A DNA stretch of 62,009 nt from CAWBKV01 sp041946675 (GTDB lineage: Archaea; Halobacteriota; Methanosarcinia; Methanotrichales; Methanotrichaceae), in assembly GCA_041946675.1 (NCBI GenBank), contig JBHGAU010000009.1:1-62009 (forward strand), written 5' to 3'. Position numbers and translations under genes: made by a program. The stretch's first letter is position 1. The number at the start of each line of letters is the position of its first letter. The notes under the pieces are model-generated. The model ran no database searches. It worked only from the letters and a program-made list of their open reading frames with translations, and was not told where the DNA came from. Positions 41,972 to 50,712 of this stretch are shown here, in pieces.

Positions 41972-44668
41972 TTGCAGGCCGCCAAAAGTCCCCATTCTGC
42001 GCCTTTTGAGGAAGTCCTCAAAGGTCTTAATGCCAATCCTGATGGCCTTAGCGAGGGCGAAGTAGCTAAGCGTTTGAAAACTTATGGGCCAAATAGTCTT
42101 CCCAAAACTAAAACGACGGGCATATCAATTTACTTCTTGCGACAGTTCTTAAGCCCATTGATTTATATTTTATTGCTGGCGGCCCTTATTTCCCTAATAC
42201 TTGGCGAGTGGCAAGATAGCATTTTCATATCTATTGTGCTCATTATCAACGCAATCATTGGCACCATCCAGGAATACTCGGCTGAGCAAAGCGCTGAAGC
42301 CTTAAGAAACTTAGTGAGAACCAAGAGCAGGGTGATTCGTGGTGGCGAAGAGTTTGAAATAGATTCGGAGGGGCTTGTTCCCGGAGATATTGTCCTCCTT
42401 GAATCAGGCGGAAAAGTCCCTGCTGATATAAGGCTGATATCTGCCAGGGATTTAGAGGTAGATGAGTCTCTGCTGACAGGAGAATCGCAGGCTAGTGCCA
42501 AAGATCCCTATATTATTTCGGATCCAAATACTCCTTTGGGCGATAGGGAAAATATGGCTTTTTCCGGTACTCTCGTGAACTCGGGTAGGGGCATGGGAGT
42601 GGTAGTATCCACTGGATCGAATACTGAAGTTGGGAGCTTTGCGGCATCTCTGGCTGGCAAGGCAGAAACAAAGCCCCCTCTGATATTGAGAATGGAGAGG
42701 TTCAACTCCAAAATAGTTCTCCTAATTGCCATTGCCGTGATAATTATCTTTATTGTGGAGCTTTACAGAGGCGAGCCGTTGTATGATATCTTCTTTCAGT
42801 CTGTGGCCCTAGCAGTAGCAGCTGTTCCTGAAGGCTTGCCTGTAGCCATGACCGTAGCCCTATCAATAGGTATGTCACGTATGGCTAAGAGGAATGTCAT
42901 TGTGCGAAGGCTGGTAGCAGTTGAGGCGCTCGGATCATGTAACTACATAGCCTCGGATAAAACGGGGACGCTTACCATGAATCAACTGACAGTTAAGCGT
43001 ATCTCCATTCCCGGGCTTGATCCATTATGGGTAACTGGAGAGGGCGTATCTCCGAAGGGTGAAGTTGTAGCAGCAAGGGAGACTTCCGGCCCTCTATCGG
43101 CAGGTAAGAAATCCCTCATCGAAGATCTTGCCAGAGCCTCTGTTTTGGCTAACGAGGGCTCCGCAATTTTCAGAGATGGAAAGTTGGACTTACACGGGGA
43201 TACGGTTGATGTTGCCCTCCTGATTATGGCCCAAAAAGCTGGAGTCGACCAGCAGAATGAGCTGAAATCGTATCCCAGGCTGGCCCAGATACCGTACGAA
43301 TCAGCGCGCCAATTTTCGGCCACCCTCAATAAAGCTTCAGATGGAACGCAGGCATTTGCCAAGGGCTCTCCTGAAAAGATACTGAAGATGAGCAGCAATA
43401 TGGCCACAGCTGAGGGTGTTAAGCCCCTGGAGCCCAAGGTCGTTGAAGATCAGGCCATGGATTTGGCTGCAACAGGCTACCGCCTTCTGGCGTTTACCTC
43501 TGGAAAATTCCCCGAAGACAAAGAATTCATAGACGAGAATATCAAAGGGCTCACATTCCTTGGCTTGGTGGGGATGATTGATCCGCTTAGGCCTGAAGCC
43601 AAGGGAGCTGTAGATGCCTGCAAAAGCGCTGGAATTCAGGTTGCCATGGTCACGGGAGACCATCCTGCAACAGCATTATCCATAGCTAGAGATCTGGGGC
43701 TGGCAGATAGCATCAATCAGGTAGTAACCGGTACTGAACTAAAAGGTGCAGAGGTAAATGGAGATGCAGCAGTTGATGCCTTGACCTCAAAGGGCAGGGT
43801 CTTCGCTCGGGTGGAGCCAAAGCAAAAAGTGCTTATCACAAGTTCCCTTATGCGCCAGGGCAAGCTTGTAGCTGTAACTGGCGATGGAGCCAACGATGCA
43901 CCGGCCCTCCATGCCGCTCATGTCGGTGTAGCCATGGGAAAGAGTGGCACAGATCTAGCCAGAGAGAGCGCAGATCTCATAATCTCTGATGATAACTTCG
44001 CCTCTATAGTTGCTGGCATAAAAGAGGGCAGGATTGTCTACGGGAATTTGAGAAAAGTCATTTTCTTTACGATATCCACCGGAGTAGCAGAGATTTTCCT
44101 CTTTATTCTGGCGCTGATATTCAATATGCCTCTACCATTGATCGCCGTCCAGCTGCTCTGGCTGAACTTAGTTACCAATGGCATCCAAGATGTAGCCCTT
44201 GCCTTCGAGCCAGGAGAGGGCGGAGAGATGAACCTTCCACCAAGGCCCACGGATGAGCCGATATTTAACCGCCTCATGGTGGAAAGAGTAGTTATGGTGG
44301 CGGTGATTATAGGAGGACTAGCCTTTGCATTATATTATTGGCTCCTATCCCAGGGCTGGAACCTTTATGATGCCAGGAACAGCACTATGCTTCTAATGGT
44401 TCTATTTGAGAACGCAATGGTATTTACCAGCCGCTCTGAGATAAAGTCCGCCTTCAGCACCAGCCCTCTTAAGAATCCTCTGCTCATCTTCGGCACTCTG
44501 GCAGCAGTCTCATTTCAAGCGGCTGCAATGTACATACCCTGGCTGAGCGATGTTCTGCAAATTCACCCTGTTCCCTTAAATCAATGGATCAATCTTCTAG
44601 CAATAGCTTTGACGGCCTTTGCAGTTATGGAGACGCATAAGTTACTATTAAGAAGACTTCAAGGCTAA
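41972..44668 (+). CDS. Cation-transporting P-type ATPase (calcium/SERCA-like group)
   Basis: 898 residues, type II P-type ATPase with ten transmembrane helices. N-terminal cation domain (residues 1-75), actuator loop with LLTGESQA, PEGLPVAMTVALSIGM in helix 4, phosphorylated Asp329 in SDKTGTLTMNQ, and the hinge GDGANDAPALHAAHVG. Helix 6 NLVTNGIQDVALAFEPGE supplies Asn and Asp of the cation site. The PEGLP plus NGIQD pattern fits Ca2+ or Mn2+ export; monovalent transport is possible. TTG start (no ATG in range). Stands alone. Confidence 0.92.
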   Translation: MQAAKSPHSAPFEEVLKGLNANPDGLSEGEVAKRLKTYGPNSLPKTKTTGISIYFLRQFLSPLIYILLLAALISLILGEWQDSIFISIVLIINAIIGTIQEYSAEQSAEALRNLVRTKSRVIRGGEEFEIDSEGLVPGDIVLLESGGKVPADIRLISARDLEVDESLLTGESQASAKDPYIISDPNTPLGDRENMAFSGTLVNSGRGMGVVVSTGSNTEVGSFAASLAGKAETKPPLILRMERFNSKIVLLIAIAVIIIFIVELYRGEPLYDIFFQSVALAVAAVPEGLPVAMTVALSIGMSRMAKRNVIVRRLVAVEALGSCNYIASDKTGTLTMNQLTVKRISIPGLDPLWVTGEGVSPKGEVVAARETSGPLSAGKKSLIEDLARASVLANEGSAIFRDGKLDLHGDTVDVALLIMAQKAGVDQQNELKSYPRLAQIPYESARQFSATLNKASDGTQAFAKGSPEKILKMSSNMATAEGVKPLEPKVVEDQAMDLAATGYRLLAFTSGKFPEDKEFIDENIKGLTFLGLVGMIDPLRPEAKGAVDACKSAGIQVAMVTGDHPATALSIARDLGLADSINQVVTGTELKGAEVNGDAAVDALTSKGRVFARVEPKQKVLITSSLMRQGKLVAVTGDGANDAPALHAAHVGVAMGKSGTDLARESADLIISDDNFASIVAGIKEGRIVYGNLRKVIFFTISTGVAEIFLFILALIFNMPLPLIAVQLLWLNLVTNGIQDVALAFEPGEGGEMNLPPRPTDEPIFNRLMVERVVMVAVIIGGLAFALYYWLLSQGWNLYDARNSTMLLMVLFENAMVFTSRSEIKSAFSTSPLKNPLLIFGTLAAVSFQAAAMYIPWLSDVLQIHPVPLNQWINLLAIALTAFAVMETHKLLLRRLQG

Positions 44669-44684
44669 TCAAAGATGCATTCTA

Positions 44685-44698
44685 CCAACCAACCAACC
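44685..44698. repeat. CCAA tetranucleotide tract, 3.5 copies
   Basis: CCAACCAACCAACC within the first codons of the interrupted ORF. Four-base units change the reading frame when copy number changes, the basis of contingency loci in other prokaryotes. Confidence 0.6.
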
Positions 44699-44988
44699 CG
44701 TCGAATTTTACGAGATAGATGTCCCTGAATGGACTAAAGATGATCTTATTGGCCACCGCGAACTCAGGTTCACGGCAGAAGAGCTTGCTAAAGCAATGCC
44801 CAAAGTATACGATACCTGCGACGAGACGATCGATCCAGGACCCTGTTATAGTGAGCAGGGATGTGTAGAATCACCTGGCCTTCCAACTCTATCTTTCAAA
44901 TACTTGAGCCAACAAGGTGCGTGGATCTCATCCCCCGCACATTATGGCGGCTATAGAAACAGCATCGATAAATGTGAACCGTCCCGGA

Positions 44989-45065
44989 GGGCGTTAGCCC
45001 GTCGCGGCTACTTACGCGACAGCCCCGTAACCATTTGCGCGGGAGCGAAGCGACTCGCGGGCACC
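44989..45065. repeat. GC-rich hairpin cluster
   Basis: Contains GGGC-gtta-GCCC (44989-45000), GTCGCG-8 nt-CGCGAC (45001-45020), then AGCCCCGTAACC, and the direct repeat CGCGGG (around 45039 and 45056). The composition is unlike the surrounding AT-rich DNA. It may be a REP-like or transposon-end element. It shares the ACAGCCC(C)GTA tail with the hairpin at the right edge of the window. Confidence 0.45.
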
Positions 45066-45125
45066 CCAGAATTAGAGAGACGTAAAGTTGATTAAGACAC
45101 TACTTTACATCGAAAATAAATTCTT

Positions 45126-45821
45126 CTAAGTGATTTCTCGATACCCAAGCTCCTTAGCCTTAGCAATCGCAGCCTCGGCCTCATCATACCTATGAATTGC
45201 CTTGAAGGCAACAGATTTGATAGCCCATGCCTTGGCGTTTTTGGGATTCAGCTCGATGGCTTTATCACAGCATTTAATGGACTCTGCAATTTTTCCGGTA
45301 AAATAAAATGCTCTGCCCTTATTCATCCAGGCATCCTCATTATTGGGATCCTGTTTCAGGGTTTTATTGTAATACTTGAGGGCTCCTTCGTACTCTTTCT
45401 TGGCCCGAAGGGCATCGCCCTTCCAGTTCCAGATAATTGGAGCATTCCTGAAGCTAAATCCGGATTCATTATCACATATCTGGACTGCCTCTTCGTATCT
45501 GCCCAATGCCATCAATGCATCAAGCTTTTTATCCCAAGTATCGGCGTTTTTGGGGCTCATGCCGATGAGCTTATCGCAGCACATTATTTTCTCCTTCAGG
45601 CAGTCTTCATTCCTGGGATCAATGCCAAGAGCTGCCTCATAGCACTTCAGGGCATCGGCATACTTGCGTTGGTAATACAGCGCTCTGCCTTTGAACATCC
45701 AGGCATCTACATCTTCTGGGCTCTTCTGTAATACTCTATTGAGAAGCTTGATGGCATCGTCATACTTGCCGCTGGCGAAAAGATACTTTCCCTGGCGCCT
45801 CCAAGTATCATCTGTCCCCAT
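45126..45821 (-). CDS. Tetratricopeptide-repeat protein
   Basis: 231 residues from the ATG at 45821, made of five to six TPR units of 34 residues (for example GKYDDAIKLLNRVLQKSPED; RKYADALKCYEAALGIDPRN; KEYEGALKYYNKTLKQDPNN; GKIAESIKCCDKAIELNPKN). TPR arrays mediate protein-protein contact; partner unknown. A longer frame starts at 45884 but would leave almost no room for the divergent gene at 45888. No signal peptide or membrane helix. Confidence 0.85.
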   Translation of the reverse strand: MGTDDTWRRQGKYLFASGKYDDAIKLLNRVLQKSPEDVDAWMFKGRALYYQRKYADALKCYEAALGIDPRNEDCLKEKIMCCDKLIGMSPKNADTWDKKLDALMALGRYEEAVQICDNESGFSFRNAPIIWNWKGDALRAKKEYEGALKYYNKTLKQDPNNEDAWMNKGRAFYFTGKIAESIKCCDKAIELNPKNAKAWAIKSVAFKAIHRYDEAEAAIAKAKELGYREIT

Positions 45822-45887
45822 AAATCTCAAGGACTGCTGTTTGCTGATGGTATTAATATATCTCCTTTGTTGGTATTGTTGCATTTG

Positions 45888-46142
45888 ATGGACACCACTG
45901 ACTTCAATATTCTTAAGGCGATATCAGATCTGAAAGTCGCCAATCCCAAAGCGGATAGGATCAACGCCATAGTTCATCTCGACCCAGAGGAGCTGGGCGC
46001 GCGCTTAGGCGTCTTGGAGATGGAGGGGTATATCAAGACACAAAGTGGAACCTCATCGAGCGACAGTCTTCCAAATGGCATTTATGCCGCAGGATTAACT
46101 AACCTTGGGCGAAGGGCGCTGACAGGAAATAGATGGCAATAG
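45888..46142 (+). CDS. Small winged-helix-like protein
   Basis: 84 residues, starting MDTTDFNILKAISDLKVANP. The order LDPEELGARLGVLEMEGYIKTQ then YAAGLTNLGRRALTG reads as helix-turn-helix plus wing, the winged-helix pattern of archaeal transcription regulators (sequence different from the three HTH paralogs). Divergent from the TPR gene, no ribosome-binding site at the ATG, so possibly leaderless. Confidence 0.7.
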   Translation: MDTTDFNILKAISDLKVANPKADRINAIVHLDPEELGARLGVLEMEGYIKTQSGTSSSDSLPNGIYAAGLTNLGRRALTGNRWQ

Positions 46143-46854
46143 CGGTGATAATAGGTGATAATAATCGCAATAATAGTAGAATTGATAAATCTATTATAGC
46201 GCCCAGAATCAGGTGATATCATGAAGAAACAATCGAGAAGAGAAAAAAGCAGTCCAGAGATGATACGAAGAAGGATGAAGAATAGCCTTCCTTGGAGCTT
46301 ATCGCGTTGGCTGTCAAAACTGTGGAACAAAAAGAAATAGCCTTTTCCCGGCAATAGCATAATCGACTGTTGCCAACTATTTTTAAGAGCTGTAATAATC
46401 CAAAAAAATGGCATACTGCAGCTGACTGTATTCTCTTTATACGAAGATTCTTAAACAGAGGGATAACCTAATATAATGGTTAAATGTTATAATGGTTAAA
46501 TGTTGCACATTGCTAAGGAGGATCGGTGAAGCGCATTCAAGATCCTTTAAGCTGGAGGGAGCTAAAGCTAGTTTGGGAGGAAGAAGGAAGGAGGAAACAA
46601 ACCCGAACACCAAAAGAGACTTGCGCAACTTTGGGTGACCACAGCCATATCGATAACACTTCAGAGGCATGCTACCTCCATGAACATCTCATTGAGATGC
46701 TCTGCCCATTCTATTCCCTTCGATATTGTGCGCTAAATCCCTCATTACGATATAACCGTTCCAAGAATATTAGCGCTGTTGGATTCATTTGGTATAAGCT
46801 ATATGTGTTTAATCAATATTTTAGTCGTGATTTATAAAAACATCCCTAAATAAT
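46143..46854 (+). other. Low-content region between the regulator and nuoE
   Basis: About 700 bp containing one plausible micro-gene (46221-46340). A frame from GTG 46526 to 46837 follows a good AAGGAGG site but its second half looks random; it may be a decayed gene. AT-rich stretches upstream of 46855 (TTTTAGTCGTGATTTATAAA) provide the nuoE promoter. Confidence 0.4.
46221..46340 (+). CDS. Micro-protein, highly basic, 39 residues
   Basis: ATG eight bases after AGGTGAT opens MKKQSRREKSSPEMIRRRMK then NSLPWSLSRWLSKLWNKKK and TAG. Lys/Arg-rich with four Trp residues. An amphipathic C-terminal helix is likely. Could be a small nucleic-acid- or membrane-binding protein; no family recognised. The translation signal and composition support it, nothing else. 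Confidence 0.4.
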   Translation: MKKQSRREKSSPEMIRRRMKNSLPWSLSRWLSKLWNKKK

Positions 46855-47376
46855 ATGCTGGACCCTGCAGAGAATATGATAACGTTAAAGGACATGGCCG
46901 AGGAGATCAGACAGCTTATAGCACCACACAGAGGTAAAAGAGGTGTTTTAATCCAGATGCTACAGGAGATCCAAAACAAGTATGGATATCTATCTGAGGA
47001 TGCCATTTCCGCTATAGCAGAGGAGACCGAAATCCCTGCGAGCAAAGTTTACAGTGTAGCTAGTTTCTATTCACAGTTTAAATTTAAAAGCCCTGGCATC
47101 CACCAGATCAAAGTATGCTCCGGAACCACCTGTCATGTGCGGGGAGGGCAAAGCATCATTGAAAGGGTGGAATGCGATTTAGGTATTCGCTATGGTGAAA
47201 CCACAGATGATGGCAAGATTAGTCTAGGGCGTGTGGCATGTATGGGCTGCTGTGCTCTAGCTCCAGTGATTGTAATCGATGGAGATGTTCATGGAAAAGT
47301 AGCTCAGAAGGAGCTGGGTAAATTATTGAACAATTTATGTAGAATCGAAGATGATAAGCAAACCAAGCACCAATGA
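46855..47376 (+). CDS. NuoE-like [2Fe-2S] subunit
   Basis: 173 residues. Homolog of the 24-kDa subunit of complex I and of HydC/HndA of flavin-based bifurcating enzymes. The N-terminal helical part (RGVLIQMLQEIQNKYGYLSE) precedes a thioredoxin-like domain with four ligands in IKVCSGTTCHVRGG and GRVACMGCCALAPV (C-x4-C and C-x3-C). Overlaps nuoF by 26 bp, implying a 1:1 complex. No other complex I gene is present, so the pair acts in a soluble NAD(P)H-linked oxidoreductase of unknown partner. Confidence 0.92.
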   Translation: MLDPAENMITLKDMAEEIRQLIAPHRGKRGVLIQMLQEIQNKYGYLSEDAISAIAEETEIPASKVYSVASFYSQFKFKSPGIHQIKVCSGTTCHVRGGQSIIERVECDLGIRYGETTDDGKISLGRVACMGCCALAPVIVIDGDVHGKVAQKELGKLLNNLCRIEDDKQTKHQ

Positions 47377-49180
47377 GAGACGAACCATATCGGTCTGTCG
47401 AAGCACAGGCTGCAATTCATCCAGCTCTAAGCAAATTTATGATGCCTTCGTATCTGAGATAATTGCGCGCGATTTGACTAGCACAGTAGCAGTAAAGTTT
47501 ACGGGCTGTCATGGGTTCTGCCAGCGAGGACCTATTGTAATCGTCGATCCTGAGGGCATTTTATACTCTGAAGTGAGAACAAAAGATGCAGCCGAGATTA
47601 TAGAATCGCATATTATAGAGAATAAACCAGTGGAGCGTTTGTTTTATCGTGACCCCAAGACGAATTTGCCCATCCCATATTATCGCGATATGGAGTTCTA
47701 TAAAAACCAGCAAAGGATTGTAATCCTTCGCAATTGCGGCCATATCGACCCAGAAAATATCGATGATTATCTGAAAGTAGGAGGATACAGAGGGCTTAAA
47801 AAAGTCCTTTCTGAGATGAAGCCAGAGGACGTTATCGATGAGATCAAGAATTCAGGTTTGAGAGGCCGCGGCGGTGCTGGCTTCCCAACCGGCGTAAAAT
47901 GGGGATATTGCCGTGCCGCCAAAGGCGAACCAAAGTACATCGTCTGCAACGGAGATGAAGGGGACCCAGGGGCATTTATGGATAGAAGTATACTTGAAGC
48001 GGACCCCCATACTGTTCTTGAAGGCATGGCCATTGCAGGTTACGCAATTGGAGCGTCTGTTGGCTATATCTATGTTCGCGCAGAGTACCCGCTTGCGGTA
48101 AAAAGAATCCGTACCGCACTTCGACAGGCTGAAGAACGCGGTTTTTTGGGACAAAATATCACGGGTTCATCGTACTCTTTAAAAATTGATATCAAAGAGG
48201 GTGCGGGCGCATTTGTCTGCGGCGAGGAGACCGCTCTCATGGCATCGATCGAAGGAGAGAGAGGCATGCCTAGGCTGAGGCCTCCATTCCCTGCCGAAGT
48301 TGGCCTCTGGGGCAAGCCGACTGTGATAAACAATGTGAAGTCTCTAGCCAGCGTACCCGTCATTATAACTCACAGTGCAGAATGGTTTGCCTCCATCGGC
48401 ACGGAAAACAGCAGAGGAACTGCTGTATTTTCATTGACAGGAAAGATTGCAAATAGCGGTCTCGTTGAGGTTCCAATGGGCACGCCGCTACGGAAAATCA
48501 TCTATAATATTGGAGGCGGCATTCCAAATGGCAAAAGATTCAAGGCAGTGCAAACTGGCGGTCCCTCCGGAGGCTGCTTGCCAGCATCATTTATGGATTC
48601 GCCTGTAGATTTCAAAACGCTAACATCAGCCGGTTCAATCATGGGCTCAGGCGGATTGATAGTGATGGATGAAGATACCTGTATGGTGGAAATGGCTCAC
48701 TATTTCCTGAGCTTCACACAGGAAGAGTCCTGCGGAAAATGTACGCCTTGCCGCATAGGAACCAGAAGGATGCTGGAAATATTATCGAAAATCAAATCAG
48801 GTAAAGGCACTGAAAAGGATATCGAGACGCTTGAGGATCTTGCCTCAACCATTAGAAATGCAGCCCTGTGTGGCCTAGGCCAAGGCGCACCCAACCCCGT
48901 GCTTACGACACTCAGATACTTCAGAAATGAATACGAGGAGCATATAAAGAATAAAAGGTGCCCAGCGCTTGTATGTAAATCCCTGATAAAGTTCAAAATC
49001 GATCCGAATAAATGTATTGGCTGCGGCCTATGCAAGGAAAACTGCCCAGCAGAGACTATAAGCGGCGAGACCAAAAAACCACATTCCATTGGCTCGGATA
49101 AATGTATAAGATGCGGGGCATGCTATCAGATTTGTCCCGCCAAGGAAAATGCGGTATATAAAATCTCAGGGGTTGGATAA
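47351..49180 (+). CDS. NuoF-like flavoprotein with extra ferredoxin domains
   Basis: 609 residues. Residues 1-95 add a thioredoxin-like [2Fe-2S] domain (CRSTGCNSSSSKQ, later CHGFCQRGP). The NuoF core follows: FMN/NAD motifs GLRGRGGAGFPTGVKWG, NGDEGDPGAFMDRS and CGEETALMASIEGERG, then the [4Fe-4S] site ESCGKCTPCRIGTRRM near 460. The C terminus has two ferredoxin-type clusters, CIGCGLCKENCP and CIRCGACYQICP. This architecture equals HydB/HndC of bifurcating hydrogenases and formate dehydrogenases. The partner catalytic subunit is not adjacent. Confidence 0.93.
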   Translation: MISKPSTNERRTISVCRSTGCNSSSSKQIYDAFVSEIIARDLTSTVAVKFTGCHGFCQRGPIVIVDPEGILYSEVRTKDAAEIIESHIIENKPVERLFYRDPKTNLPIPYYRDMEFYKNQQRIVILRNCGHIDPENIDDYLKVGGYRGLKKVLSEMKPEDVIDEIKNSGLRGRGGAGFPTGVKWGYCRAAKGEPKYIVCNGDEGDPGAFMDRSILEADPHTVLEGMAIAGYAIGASVGYIYVRAEYPLAVKRIRTALRQAEERGFLGQNITGSSYSLKIDIKEGAGAFVCGEETALMASIEGERGMPRLRPPFPAEVGLWGKPTVINNVKSLASVPVIITHSAEWFASIGTENSRGTAVFSLTGKIANSGLVEVPMGTPLRKIIYNIGGGIPNGKRFKAVQTGGPSGGCLPASFMDSPVDFKTLTSAGSIMGSGGLIVMDEDTCMVEMAHYFLSFTQEESCGKCTPCRIGTRRMLEILSKIKSGKGTEKDIETLEDLASTIRNAALCGLGQGAPNPVLTTLRYFRNEYEEHIKNKRCPALVCKSLIKFKIDPNKCIGCGLCKENCPAETISGETKKPHSIGSDKCIRCGACYQICPAKENAVYKISGVG

Positions 49181-49289
49181 CGATCGCTATGGGCCTCGAA
49201 ATACCTTATATCAGATGATCGAAGAATGGCGGTCTAGTGGAAGCAAAAACTAATAGAATATCCAATCTGAATATAACAATGATGACTTA

Positions 49290-50186
49290 ATGGCAAGCTA
49301 CAATCGTTTTCCCGAAAAGGTTTTGCAGGATCGAGCCTGTGAGGCCATCGATCGCTTGGCCTGTTGTGAAATCTGCCCCAGACACTGCCGGGTGAACCGC
49401 CTTGAAGACGAGCGAGGATTCTGCCGTATGGGCAGATACGCTCGCATTTACAGCTATGCCCCTCATTTTGGGGAGGAGGCCCCGCTGGTCGGCAGTCATG
49501 GATCCGGCACCATCTTCTTTTCCGGCTGCAACCTTGGATGCGTCTTCTGCCAGAACTATGAGATAAGCCAGATGGCTCAAGGTCAAGAGGTCAGTGCTAA
49601 AGATTTAGCGAAAATTATGATACGATTGCAAGATCTGGGCTGCCATAACATAAATCTCGTGACTCCATCGCATTTCGTGCCCCAGATCCTTGAGGCACTG
49701 GTCAAGGCCAGAGAGCTGGGCCTCACTGTTCCGCTGGTCTATAACAGCGGCGGCTATGATCGCGTCGAGACGATAAAGCTGCTTCACGGCATATTCGATA
49801 TTTACATGCCTGATGCAAAATATGGAACCGATGAGATGGCGCTCGCGTATTCCAATGCACCGCGCTATACCCATTATATGAAGACCTCTATTAAGGAGAT
49901 GCATCGCCAGGTGGGAGACCTAACTATTGATGATGATGGCATAGCAGTAAAAGGCCTGCTGGTTCGCCATCTTGTTTTGCCTGATGACATTGCCGGCACA
50001 GCAGAAGTGGTAAGATTTCTTTCGGAAGAGATATCCAGGGATATATATCTCAATGTGATGGCCCAATACCGTCCCAAATATAACGCGTGCAGCTTCCCTG
50101 AGCTGGACAGAGCCATCACCCTGAAAGAATATAAGGATGCAATCAGGCTTGCGGCGAACGCCGGCCTGATGAGAGGGTTAAATTAG
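49290..50186 (+). CDS. Radical SAM protein, PflA-like
   Basis: 298 residues. Canonical SAM cluster CNLGCVFCQN around residue 81-90 (C-x3-C-x2-C), with the GTIFFSGC preceding it, and YNSGGYDRVETIKLLHG and VRHLVLPDD further on, all matching the radical SAM proteins annotated as pyruvate-formate-lyase-activating-like. An extra Cys-rich start CCEICPRHCRVNRLEDERGF adds to the family match. These proteins activate glycyl-radical or other enzymes; substrate unknown. NrdG function is not suggested by length or motif. Confidence 0.85.
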   Translation: MASYNRFPEKVLQDRACEAIDRLACCEICPRHCRVNRLEDERGFCRMGRYARIYSYAPHFGEEAPLVGSHGSGTIFFSGCNLGCVFCQNYEISQMAQGQEVSAKDLAKIMIRLQDLGCHNINLVTPSHFVPQILEALVKARELGLTVPLVYNSGGYDRVETIKLLHGIFDIYMPDAKYGTDEMALAYSNAPRYTHYMKTSIKEMHRQVGDLTIDDDGIAVKGLLVRHLVLPDDIAGTAEVVRFLSEEISRDIYLNVMAQYRPKYNACSFPELDRAITLKEYKDAIRLAANAGLMRGLN

Positions 50187-50230
50187 GGGATTGACAATCT
50201 ATTAATCTTCATGAATCGGAATTAGATAGG

Positions 50231-50650
50231 ATGAAGCCCTACGAGTACCTGGAGCATACCGCTGATGTAAAATTTCGCGCGTATGGCAGGACTCCAGAAG
50301 AAATGCTGAGCAATGCTGCTACTGCACTCTTCGGCACCATGACGGACCTATCCAAGATCCAAATCAGAGAGACCTGGAAGGCAGAGCTTGAGGCTCCGGA
50401 TCTGGAGCAGCTAGCCTATGACTGGCTCTCAGAGATCGTCTTCCTCTTTGAGACTGAGTCTGCAGTTTTCTCAACATTTGAGGTTATTCTTAAGAGAAAT
50501 GATGATTGGAAACTTGAAGCACAGATAGGCGGCGAAAGGACCGACCTCAGCAGACATACCTTTGATAATGAGGTAAAGGCAGTTACCCTGCATGAGTTCG
50601 AGGTTAAGAAGAACGATATCTGGTGCTTGCAGGCTGTTCTGGATGTATAA
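50231..50650 (+). CDS. Archease
   Basis: 139 residues. Protein cofactor that activates the tRNA ligase RtcB and allows multiple turnovers. YEYLEHTADVKFRAYG at the start, TLFGTMTD-type AALFGTMTD near 30 and AVTLHEFEVKKNDIWCLQAV near the end, with conserved metal-binding Asp in HTADVKF. Placed 60 bp upstream of rtcB on the same strand, a common pairing. Confidence 0.95.
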   Translation: MKPYEYLEHTADVKFRAYGRTPEEMLSNAATALFGTMTDLSKIQIRETWKAELEAPDLEQLAYDWLSEIVFLFETESAVFSTFEVILKRNDDWKLEAQIGGERTDLSRHTFDNEVKAVTLHEFEVKKNDIWCLQAVLDV

Positions 50651-50712
50651 TTGCTCCAGATGTATAAAGGATGGATAATTATTTTCAATGTATAATGGAT
50701 GTATGACTTATG

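Larger units (their letters stand above)
44675..45095 (+). pseudogene. Frame-interrupted ORF with CCAA repeat near the start
   Basis: An ATG at 44675, 7 bp after the ATPase stop, opens a frame that ends within 17 codons. In the +1 frame from 44703 a protein-like sequence follows (EFYEIDVPEWTKDDLIGHRE, then MPKVYDTCDETID). Between them is a CCAA tetranucleotide tract (44685-44698, about 3.5 units); loss of one unit would join the two. The 3' end runs into GC-rich hairpin DNA and loses protein character. Either a phase-variable gene or a decayed one. Family not recognised. Confidence 0.35.

Noticed and set aside
46526..46837. 103-codon frame with a good ribosome-binding site
   Set aside because: Second half has random-looking composition and no domain; probably a decayed gene at most.
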